Shown piece after piece: positions 47,825 to 55,386 of a DNA stretch of 64,000 nt. Every line of letters begins with the position of its first letter. The first letter of the stretch is position 1. The notes below the pieces were generated by a model. The model worked only from the letters and a program-made list of their open reading frames with translations. It made no database searches and was not told the DNA's origin. Location: positions 10,698 through 74,697 of the forward strand of contig DAINMX010000004.1 of NCBI GenBank assembly GCA_036736205.1. The letters are read 5' to 3'. The translations under genes and the position numbers were made by a program. The stretch comes from XYA12-FULL-58-9 sp001798605 (lineage in GTDB: Bacteria; Myxococcota; XYA12-FULL-58-9).

Positions 47825-48502
47825 ATGGTAGACAAAAACAAACAAATGAAGATCGGCGGGCAGTGTTTCTATCCCTCCCATGGCGTATTGACGCTCGTGG
47901 CTGTGGAGGTCCGTGAGTTTCACGGCAAGAAGGAAGAGTTCCAGGTGTTGGAATTGTCAGGTGGTGGCACTCTGTTGATTCCCAGCCTGACGATGAAGAA
48001 CAATGCCCTGCGTCCACTCATCTCGGCGGCAAAGGCCAAAGAGCTGCTCAAAACAATCAAGTCCAAGACCAGGCCGAAGCTCGATGAGTCAATGGACATC
48101 AAGGCGCGGCTGATTCTTTACAAGGACAAGCTCAAGGAAGGCAACGCCGACGACTACACCACCATTTTCCACGATCTGGCGTATCGCTCTCGGGCCTTGA
48201 AGATTACAACGAGTGAAGAGCGTCTGTTGGATACCGCGCGTTCTTATTTCGTGCACGAAGTGAGCGCGGTTCTCAAGATGACACCAGAGAAGGTCCTCGA
48301 GGCGGTGTCCGAAGCTATCAACGCAGTGGTTGAGGTCGAAGAGAAGAAGGTCGCCAAAGAAAAAGATGATGAAAAGGCCAAAGCCAAGAAGGCCAAGGCC
48401 AAAGCATCCAAAGACGCAGATGAAGAGGACGACGAGGACGAGGACGACGAGGACGAGGACGAGGACGACGAAGAGGAGAAGGACGACGAGGAAGACGAGT
48501 GA
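47825..48502 (+). CDS. CarD/CdnL-family transcription factor with Lys/Ala and acidic C-terminal tail
   Basis: CarD_CdnL proteins bind the RNA polymerase beta subunit and stabilise the open complex. The 225-residue protein has the RNAP-interaction domain at the start (MKIGGQCFYPSHGVLTLVAVEVREF, LLIPSLTMKNNALRPLIS) and the helical C-terminal domain (RLILYKDKLKEGNADDYTTIFHDL). After residue 175 it departs from CdnL: a Lys/Ala-rich segment (KAKAKKAKAKASK) and then an unbroken run of Asp/Glu to the end. A basic-plus-acidic tail recalls the HMGA-like region of Myxococcus CarD, but its order is reversed and no RGRP AT-hook is seen. ATG 47825 has no clear ribosome site; an internal ATG at 47846 is an alternative. 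It follows rsmA by 113 bases. Confidence 0.85.
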   Translation: MVDKNKQMKIGGQCFYPSHGVLTLVAVEVREFHGKKEEFQVLELSGGGTLLIPSLTMKNNALRPLISAAKAKELLKTIKSKTRPKLDESMDIKARLILYKDKLKEGNADDYTTIFHDLAYRSRALKITTSEERLLDTARSYFVHEVSAVLKMTPEKVLEAVSEAINAVVEVEEKKVAKEKDDEKAKAKKAKAKASKDADEEDDEDEDDEDEDEDDEEEKDDEEDE

Positions 48503-48530
48503 GTCGAGGCCTCAGGTGATTCCGTGAGCA

Positions 48531-48549
48531 TCTGGGTTATCAACCCAGA
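48531..48549. terminator. Hairpin between convergent CarD and TrhA genes
   Basis: TCTGGGTT (48531-48538) pairs perfectly with AACCCAGA (48542-48549) around a 3-base loop, spanning the stop codon of the hemolysin-III gene. It stands where two genes converge, the right place for a bidirectional terminator, but no T run follows on either strand. Confidence 0.45.
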
Positions 48550-49271
48550 GCAATCTTTGCCGCTGCGACGCTGCGATAAATCAACCAGAAGTGTGACAGG
48601 GCACCACCCATGACAAACAGGTGGAACAAACCGTGGAACCCCACGAGGTTGGGCCAGAAGTCGGGTTTCTTCAGACCATAGACAACAGCGCCTGTTGAAT
48701 AGCTGAGTCCGCCAGCGGCCAGCAGGCTGAGCTCGAACCTGGACATCGATTCAACGAACGGCACTACCGCGATCACTGCCATCCAACCCATGGCCAAGTA
48801 GATCCCAGTCGTCAGCCAGCGCGGTGCACGCAGCCATGCCAGTTTGAAGAAGATTCCCACAGCCACCAGAATCCATTGCGCGCCGACGATGCTATAGAAC
48901 CACGTGGGATTGAGGTGGATGAAACAAATTGGCGTGAACGTTCCGGCGATCATGACGAAAATGGCGCTGTGATCGAGTCGGCGCCAGAGGCTGATCTCGT
49001 CGTCTTTGCGCTTGTTCGCGTGGTAAAGCGCGCTTGCAGAAAACATCAGCACTGCACTGACACCGTAGATTGTTGCTAACAAGGTCAACATTGCGTCGCC
49101 CTGCGCCACGACCAAAAGGAGAGCCAGACCCACCGCCGCAAACGCGGCGGACACCGCGTGCGACAAACAAGAAAACCGTTCCCGTGGCAGCACGCCCCAA
49201 GCATGGCTCACCTCAGGCAGGGTGCGGAAATGAGAATCCAACTGGAGCGTTTTGAGGTGCAGCTCAGACAT
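48540..49271 (-). CDS. trhA: Hemolysin III/PAQR family membrane protein (TrhA)
   Basis: The 243-residue protein has seven hydrophobic spans. PAQR motifs are visible: FSCLSHAVSAAFAAVGLAL, MFSASALYHAN, RRLDHSAIFVMIAGTFTP and FHGLFHLFVMGGALSHF, with the conserved Ser, three His and Asp that form the zinc site of this family. Bacterial TrhA proteins affect membrane-lipid balance; the hemolysin name is historical. ATG 49271 is chosen because AAGGGA lies 9-10 bases before it; an in-frame ATG at 49289 would add six residues without a ribosome site. It converges on the CarD gene, sharing a hairpin at their ends. Confidence 0.92.
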   Translation of the reverse strand: MSELHLKTLQLDSHFRTLPEVSHAWGVLPRERFSCLSHAVSAAFAAVGLALLLVVAQGDAMLTLLATIYGVSAVLMFSASALYHANKRKDDEISLWRRLDHSAIFVMIAGTFTPICFIHLNPTWFYSIVGAQWILVAVGIFFKLAWLRAPRWLTTGIYLAMGWMAVIAVVPFVESMSRFELSLLAAGGLSYSTGAVVYGLKKPDFWPNLVGFHGLFHLFVMGGALSHFWLIYRSVAAAKIALG

Positions 49272-49422
49272 GCAGGGAATTCCCTTCATCTACCGCACAG
49301 GCTAGCTGTAGGTCTGATTTGATGAATGGGACAGGCATGTCACGACTGTGTCATCGAAAGACTGTTTTGTGCGCGGGTTGTCGGTTGGCGTGGAGGAGGT
49401 TGTTGCTTGGCTCGTTCTCTTC

Positions 49423-51858
49423 TTAGTTCCACGGGACGACTTCGAGGAGGTCTTCCCGGCAGACGTAAGAGGCGTCGAAAGTCTCTTGGTCGAACTCGGG
49501 GTCAAGCACGCAGTCTTCTGGATCGCTGGGGTCGACGGGGATGTTGTAGGTATTGCCGTTGACCGTAATCCAGCCAGAAATAATGTTGCCCTCTCCGTGG
49601 TAGAATCCATTGAAGCCGGCGAGGTTGGTATTGGCAATGTACAGATTGAATTGTTTGCCCATGGCGTGGACAGTGACGTGGGCGTCGACCATGCGTACGT
49701 CGTAGAGACTCGCGACCGGGGTGGGGATGTAAAAAGCGCCGGGATCGGTGATGGACTCGCCGGCAATGACCCTCGAGACACCGCTGAGGGTGGCGTTATG
49801 GATTGTCATGTACGCACCAGGTTCGGTGGCACCTTCGTCCCAGGGAATCACGGCATAGGCGTCCAGGGTCGCCAGGTGAATCTCGATGCCGGCACCCTCC
49901 CGGCTGGAGGGAAAAATGGGGGTGGCAGCAGCAGCCAGTCGACCCGTCGCGGTCTTCGTGCCATCGGCCACGGCAGTGCCATGCATGTAGGTGTTCTTGC
50001 CATTGCAGTCTGTGTCAATCAGCACCGGATCACCACTGCCGCCACCCATGGTGCATCCCAGTACCTCCCAAACCGCGGTGATTTCACCGTTGGGGGCGTC
50101 GCTGACGTTCTCGGGCAACAGTGAGTCGATTGCAGCGAAGCCGCAGGTTTCATTGTTGTTGAATTCTGTTGCCAACATGCCAAAGCTCTGTAGGACCAGG
50201 CGCGCGGCGTTTTGCGCCAACATGGGATCGAGGGAGCAGTCGGCGTCGGATTCGGGCACCTCCATGTTGTCGTCGCATTGGTAGGACAGATCAAAGGCTT
50301 GGGGTTCGTAGTTGGGGTCGAGGATCTGGTCGTTTTGGGGAACGGCTATGTCCGTGCCGTCCGCGTTGATAGTGCCGTCGAGGAAGTTTTCGTGGGCGCC
50401 CTTGGGGCCGTTGATGGCATGCAGATTCGAATGGGTTAGGTGGGTCTCGAAGGTGAGCCCATCCGCCTCGATCATGACGTCGCCGTTTTGCCATTGAATC
50501 TGCGACAGCTCGGCGACGGGTGTGGCGATTGAGCAAACCCCGAGCTCTTTGTCGATGGCCGTGCGGGGCTGCACCACGCCGGAGAGAGTGCCCGAAAGAA
50601 CGCGTATTGCCTGATCCGTGGCCGAAGAGCTGGTGCGCCAGTTGTCGAAACGAATGGTCAGGTCGAACCTCGCAGGGTCGCGGGTGGTGGGCACCGCCGG
50701 CTCTTCGGGGTCGCCAGAGAGGTACCCGGCGATGGCCATGGTGCCGGAGACGGTGGCGCGGCCTTGAATGATCGTCTCAGCGTCTTGGCAGTTGGTGGAC
50801 ACCGTGTGCGGGGCGGCAAAGTCGAGGGTGCAGTTGTTCACGGTGAAAGTCGCGACGCCCCCCGGCTCACCGACAGTCCCTTCGAGGAGGACGGCGTCTT
50901 TCACCGCCGGGCTCGAGAAACCGCATTCCTCATCTGAATTGATGGCGTTGACCACGCCGGCCATGGTCTGCATGCTCAGCCGCGCCGCGCCCATGCCGAT
51001 CATTTCAGTGATGTCGCAATTGTAGCTTACCGGGAGAGCAAGATCGTCGAGGCATTCGTAAGTCTCGCGATATCTCTTCTGCTTGTAGCTGGGATCGGCA
51101 TAGGTGCCATCGTTTGGGACTTCCTCTGGGCTGTCCCAAACAGTGAGTGTGCCACTTATGCTATTCTCCTCATCCACTCCTTCGCCAATCATCGCGGAAA
51201 TGCTCGATGACTGCACCTTTGCATCGAAATCCATGCTTGGTGTTGAGACAAAGACCTCTGAAGGGCCGTAGGTGATGTCTTCGAATTGGATGTTGTTGGT
51301 GATGATGGCGCAGGCACCGAGGCCAGCAGAGCGGGCCAAACGTGGGCGGACCTTGCCGGAGAGGGTGCCGTTGTAGATTTCCATGTACTCGTCGACGCCG
51401 TTGTCTTTGACCTCGAAATCCTCAACACGAGCTTCGATGATGTTTAATGTTGCGGCAAACGAGTCGGTGGGGATGACTGGTTGATCGGGATCGCCGGTGA
51501 TTCGGCCTTCAATGATCTTTTCTGCTGTAACTGTGATGACGCCCTTGGCGCTGATGATGCGGTCGATGCAGTTGTGCGTCACTTCGGTATAGTCGCCGAG
51601 GTCGAGGCGGCACTCGGTTGTTGTCCAAGTTACGACACCGTGTCCACCGACTTCGCCTTCGATGCGGGGGTTGTCGAGCACCGCTTCGCTTTCGAAACCG
51701 CATTGGGTGTCTTTGCTGATGATACTGACGACCGCAGCCATGTTGCGCAGAGTCAACCGGGCGATGCCCGATGCCACATCACCTTTGAACCACTTGATGC
51801 AGCCAGCGAAAGACAATGCCACGAGGGTGACGATGAGTAGTTTGGCTTGGCGACTCAT
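49423..51858 (-). CDS. Large lipoprotein built of three related 260-residue repeats
   Basis: The 811-residue protein has a lipoprotein signal (MSRQAKLLIVTLVALSFAGC, Cys20). It then consists of three diverged copies of one unit (about 28-285, 285-548, 548-811). Each unit opens with an ARLxLxxM helix leading to a CGF motif (ISKDTQCGF, INSDEECGF, FNNNETCGF). It continues with an all-beta section including a Cys near 100 and a GTLSG or ATLSG strand, and ends with a YxC motif (TYECLDD, SYQCDDN, SYVCRED). Paired cysteines per unit suggest disulfides, so the mature part is outside the cytoplasm. I recognise no named family. It lies 26 bases from the other large lipoprotein gene at 51885, as a two-gene unit. 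Confidence 0.85.
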   Translation of the reverse strand: MSRQAKLLIVTLVALSFAGCIKWFKGDVASGIARLTLRNMAAVVSIISKDTQCGFESEAVLDNPRIEGEVGGHGVVTWTTTECRLDLGDYTEVTHNCIDRIISAKGVITVTAEKIIEGRITGDPDQPVIPTDSFAATLNIIEARVEDFEVKDNGVDEYMEIYNGTLSGKVRPRLARSAGLGACAIITNNIQFEDITYGPSEVFVSTPSMDFDAKVQSSSISAMIGEGVDEENSISGTLTVWDSPEEVPNDGTYADPSYKQKRYRETYECLDDLALPVSYNCDITEMIGMGAARLSMQTMAGVVNAINSDEECGFSSPAVKDAVLLEGTVGEPGGVATFTVNNCTLDFAAPHTVSTNCQDAETIIQGRATVSGTMAIAGYLSGDPEEPAVPTTRDPARFDLTIRFDNWRTSSSATDQAIRVLSGTLSGVVQPRTAIDKELGVCSIATPVAELSQIQWQNGDVMIEADGLTFETHLTHSNLHAINGPKGAHENFLDGTINADGTDIAVPQNDQILDPNYEPQAFDLSYQCDDNMEVPESDADCSLDPMLAQNAARLVLQSFGMLATEFNNNETCGFAAIDSLLPENVSDAPNGEITAVWEVLGCTMGGGSGDPVLIDTDCNGKNTYMHGTAVADGTKTATGRLAAAATPIFPSSREGAGIEIHLATLDAYAVIPWDEGATEPGAYMTIHNATLSGVSRVIAGESITDPGAFYIPTPVASLYDVRMVDAHVTVHAMGKQFNLYIANTNLAGFNGFYHGEGNIISGWITVNGNTYNIPVDPSDPEDCVLDPEFDQETFDASYVCREDLLEVVPWN

Positions 51859-51884
51859 AACTTCGTTATCCTCGTTTCGGTGGT

Positions 51885-54431
51885 TCACTGCGAGCATTCG
51901 ATTCGGCCGTAGAGGCCGAGAACGCCATCGTCGTGACTCACGGCCGCATCTGCGATCGTCCACGTCGTTTTGGCGGGAACACCAGGCACGCCGCTGAGCT
52001 CGAAGCTTGGCAGTTCGATCTCTGCAACGGCATCCCCCAAGAGACCGGGCAGCTCGTTGGCCATCAGCTCGCCCAAAGCCATGCCAAGGAACGGGCCGTA
52101 TGCCTTATCGTTGATTTGCTGAATCTCAAAATAGATTTGTGGCTCGGTGTTTGGGACCACCCGTACGGAATGGTTTTCTGCGTCGACATCGATGGCGATG
52201 CCGACGACGAGAGACGCGGTCATTGCGATTGTCACTGGCAACGGGGCCGCTGGCTCATCACCTAACAATGCGTTGAGGTCGACGGTGGCTTCGATCTGTA
52301 TGTCGCCGAGACCGAGCTCGAGCAGCTGACCGTCTTGGCCAGGCATGATCACCGGCGGAAGACCGAGGTTGACTGAGCCCGACATGCCGGTTGGGATTGC
52401 TTCACCGAGGGCCTCCCGAAGATCTGGAAGGTCGAGGCCACCGCCGTACCAAACGGCCCACAGGGCTTGGTTGAGCAAATCGGTTCTCATGCCCACAGCG
52501 AATGACCATTCGGAGCTATCGAATTCACCGGATGTGCCACCGTAGGAAATGGAGCCCCGCGCAGATTGTGGAACGTTGGCACCCCGTTGGTTTGGGTAGA
52601 TCTGAGCTCCCACGGCGATATTGACTGACCCTGGGTTACTGTTGTCGGCATGGCACGCACTGGGGGAAGCTAAACCAATGTTCCGGCCGCACATCGACAA
52701 AGTATCCACCTCGGCGGCGACGGTGAGAGCCACATCGATGGGGGCGGGGAGAGTTAGCTCTTGGGTGATCGCGGGGCTCTGGAGGGCGTCGGCGAGCATG
52801 GGCGGTACCAACGACGCGATGGCCTCTTCGACTGCCAGCTCCAATCTGCTTTGGGCCGCGGCGATGAGCTGATCGGTGATCCCATCGCAAGTGCCATCGA
52901 GGGCGCCGCAATCGAGGTCGATGTAGGTACCTTGGACGGCAAAGTTGACGTCGTTCATGCCACTTTGGACTTCGCCCGATTGGACATTGGCCGCGATGGT
53001 ACCGCCGATGTCCATGCGATCGAGACCCACCCAACCGTCAACGGTGATGGTGTGGTCGGTGCCGCACCCGAAGGAGCACTCTGTGAGTGTTACCTGCACC
53101 TTGAGGGGAAAATCGAAGTTCGAGATGTGGGCTGCGAATTCGAGGCCCCCTGCGACAAACTCAAGGTTGTCAATGACCGGTGGGGCCAGGTTGATCCTGC
53201 GGCCAACGTCGGGATGGCGCCATGCGGTGAAGCTGGTGCCAACGAAGAAGGGACCTACGGGGCAGTTGCCACAGGCTCGGCCTTCCTGCCCGGCGAGAAC
53301 GGCACCAGATTCGAGCATGGCATTGAAGTCAAAGGTGCCGACCGCCGCTTGGGCGAGGCTCGCAACATCATTGAGGTCGGATCGATTGCCGTCGTCGAGA
53401 AACAACTGGCTGATCTGGGTGGTGAAGCCGCTGCCTATTTTGGCATTGGGGTCGGTGGAGGTGGCGGCGGCGAGATAAGAGGGGCTGCGGAGAAATGGGC
53501 TCGCCGCATAACCCATGTTGCCACAGGCGTCCTCGGCGACGCCGGTCACAACCGACAGTCCCCACCGGCTCACGTGGGTCACTTGGAACGGAATGTTCTT
53601 TTGTTCGCTGCCGACATTCACATCGTTGCCGGCGATCTGCAACATGACAATGGAGCTGTTGGCATCGTAGGCTGTTCCACTCACGGTGACGTCGTCATCG
53701 CCGTTGCTGCCTGATTTGAGCATTGCGTCGGGTGTAGGGCTCGTGATGTCAACGACAGGAGGCGTGGCATCCACATGGACATTGATGACCACAGCTGGGA
53801 CCGTTGCGCCCACGAGGCCGAGGGTGACCTGGTAGTCGCCGTCTTTGAGGAAGCGGAAACCATGGGTGACGTTGCCCGCGTGGCTGTCAGAGGGACTAAT
53901 GGCCGCCGTGATCATGGGATGGGTCATGGTGTTGCCAAATGCGTCGAAGACTTCGATGTCGAAGCTCAGACGGTCGGTTGCGGCGTAACAGTCTTGCTGG
54001 TTGTATTCGACGTTCCAAGAGGCGGGCTCGGCGCCGCTGATTGTGACGAGTACGCCATCGTTGTCGACGGCGGCGAAGCTTTGCAGGCGACATGCGGCGC
54101 GATACTCGCCGGCAGTGTTGGCGGCGAACTGGGCACCCTGGGTGGTTTGGAGCAGTTGTGCGGGTTGTGGGGTGACGTCGACGACAACCTGGCCACCTGG
54201 GGCTTGTGGCTCACCGTCGACGCGCAGCATGCACCAAACACTGATCGTCTCTCCGGGAGCGGCGTTGGTGCGATCGGCAATGGTTGTCACCTCGACCCCG
54301 GAATGATTGGGTTCGGGTTGTGAAGCTTCTTCGCCCGAGCCCGACGCGAGCTCGGCAATCACTTCGCCATTGACGCAGCTCGCGGTCAGCAACATGGCAA
54401 GAATGAGGTAGTAGGATCTCTGGTCGAACAT
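51885..54431 (-). CDS. Large lipoprotein with Ig-like and lipid-binding-like (BPI/SMP-type) regions
   Basis: The 848-residue protein has a lipoprotein signal ending LTASC (Cys19). The first 300 residues are beta-rich, Ig-like (PGETISVWCMLRVDG, and VDATPPVVDITSPTPDAMLKSGS, a common bacterial Ig-like linker motif). The C-terminal 450 residues have long amphipathic beta segments with IAANVQSGEVQSGMNDVNFAVQGTY, an amphipathic helix TDQLIAAAQSRLELAVEEAIAS and a late INDKAYGPFLGMALGELMANEL. That build resembles tubular lipid-binding folds, but no diagnostic motif is present, so this is tentative. AGGGGAG before the ATG is a strong ribosome site. It is first of a two-gene unit with the three-repeat lipoprotein. 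Confidence 0.75.
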   Translation of the reverse strand: MFDQRSYYLILAMLLTASCVNGEVIAELASGSGEEASQPEPNHSGVEVTTIADRTNAAPGETISVWCMLRVDGEPQAPGGQVVVDVTPQPAQLLQTTQGAQFAANTAGEYRAACRLQSFAAVDNDGVLVTISGAEPASWNVEYNQQDCYAATDRLSFDIEVFDAFGNTMTHPMITAAISPSDSHAGNVTHGFRFLKDGDYQVTLGLVGATVPAVVINVHVDATPPVVDITSPTPDAMLKSGSNGDDDVTVSGTAYDANSSIVMLQIAGNDVNVGSEQKNIPFQVTHVSRWGLSVVTGVAEDACGNMGYAASPFLRSPSYLAAATSTDPNAKIGSGFTTQISQLFLDDGNRSDLNDVASLAQAAVGTFDFNAMLESGAVLAGQEGRACGNCPVGPFFVGTSFTAWRHPDVGRRINLAPPVIDNLEFVAGGLEFAAHISNFDFPLKVQVTLTECSFGCGTDHTITVDGWVGLDRMDIGGTIAANVQSGEVQSGMNDVNFAVQGTYIDLDCGALDGTCDGITDQLIAAAQSRLELAVEEAIASLVPPMLADALQSPAITQELTLPAPIDVALTVAAEVDTLSMCGRNIGLASPSACHADNSNPGSVNIAVGAQIYPNQRGANVPQSARGSISYGGTSGEFDSSEWSFAVGMRTDLLNQALWAVWYGGGLDLPDLREALGEAIPTGMSGSVNLGLPPVIMPGQDGQLLELGLGDIQIEATVDLNALLGDEPAAPLPVTIAMTASLVVGIAIDVDAENHSVRVVPNTEPQIYFEIQQINDKAYGPFLGMALGELMANELPGLLGDAVAEIELPSFELSGVPGVPAKTTWTIADAAVSHDDGVLGLYGRIECSQ

Positions 54432-54577
54432 TGGCGACTCCCCTGGCTTGCAGTTAGTTTCGGTAGGGATCTGGCCGTAGTTGCGCGAATTTCTTTGATT
54501 TTCGTGTCACGGCGCGTCACGCACAGCTAGTAATATCAACTAGTTACGTCATTCCCACCTCCACACTCTGCATGGAG

Positions 54578-54603
54578 ATCGGTTGACCGCTTGGTCAGCC
54601 GAT
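54578..54603. promoter_or_regulatory. Strong 11-bp inverted repeat between a lipoprotein gene and rlmE
   Basis: ATCGGTTGACC (54578-54588) and GGTCAGCCGAT (54593-54603) pair over 11 positions with one G-T, around a 4-base loop. No T run follows, and it lies 80 bases before rlmE and 147 bases from the divergent lipoprotein start. It could be an operator or an RNA hairpin in the rlmE leader. The rest of the 252-base region shows nothing else I can name. Confidence 0.5.
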
Positions 54604-54683
54604 ACGGCCGCCGCAATGGGCCTTGGGGAAATCGTGCGGCGCGATATTTGGTGACCCCCAGTCGACTCTGATAAACGCATCCG

Positions 54684-55268
54684 ATGGCACGTCAACGCCG
54701 TCATCAGGACCATTTTGGTCGCCGCGCCAAACGGGAAGGAAAGGCCGCCCGTTCAGTGTTCAAGCTCGAAGAGATCGACGAGAGATGGCAAATACTGTCG
54801 GCGGGAGATACCGTTCTCGATTTGGGCTGTGCGCCGGGTTCCTGGTTGCAGTACGCAGGCACGAAGGTCGGATTGAGCGGCCACGTGGTCGGCTATGATT
54901 TGAAACCCCTCGACGTGAGTTTCCCCGCCCATGTGGAGGTTCGCCAGGGTGACGCCTTTGAGATTACAACCGATGCTCTCCCCGCTCGGCTTGACGTACT
55001 GCTCTCGGACATGGCGCCATCGACGATGGGGGATCACACCACCGATGCACTGCGTTCCGCCGCGTTGGTGGAGAGGGCGCTCGCGCTGGCAGAAAAGTTG
55101 CTCAAGCCTGGCGGTCATACTGTGCTGAAGGTGCTCGAGGGCGGTGAGGTGCCGGGTATCATCAAGGCGATGCGCAGCGGCTACACCAAGGTCGAGCTGT
55201 TGCGGCCTGACGCCACACGCAAACATTCGACAGAGATGTTCCTGATTGGCTTGGGAAAGAAGGCGTGA
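54684..55268 (+). CDS. rlmE: 23S rRNA 2'-O-methyltransferase RlmE (FtsJ)
   Basis: RlmE methylates the 2'-OH of U2552 in the A loop of 23S rRNA. The 194-residue protein has the catalytic tetrad of the FtsJ group: Lys27 in SVFKLEEID, Asp109 in LLSDMAPSTMG, Lys149 in VLKVLEG and Glu184 in KHSTEMFLIG. The SAM loop is VLDLGCAPGSWLQYA. It is slightly shorter than the E. coli enzyme but complete. The ATG lacks a strong ribosome site (GCATCCG upstream). It begins a plus-strand run followed by the M16 peptidase gene, with 118 bases between. Confidence 0.96.
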   Translation: MARQRRHQDHFGRRAKREGKAARSVFKLEEIDERWQILSAGDTVLDLGCAPGSWLQYAGTKVGLSGHVVGYDLKPLDVSFPAHVEVRQGDAFEITTDALPARLDVLLSDMAPSTMGDHTTDALRSAALVERALALAEKLLKPGGHTVLKVLEGGEVPGIIKAMRSGYTKVELLRPDATRKHSTEMFLIGLGKKA

Positions 55269-55386
55269 CCAGCTTGACGGACACTCGACAACGACGCACT
55301 AAAGATTGTGACATCCTTATTATTAACGAACCCTTCAGCGGCTGCGTTGTCTCGTGGTCCGGTGAGGGCACAACGACGAGCATGAT

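Noticed and set aside
48418..48501. GAC/GAG-rich tract at the end of the CarD gene as a separate DNA repeat or CRISPR-like element
   Set aside because: It is simply codons for the Asp/Glu tail; there are no spacers or fixed unit.
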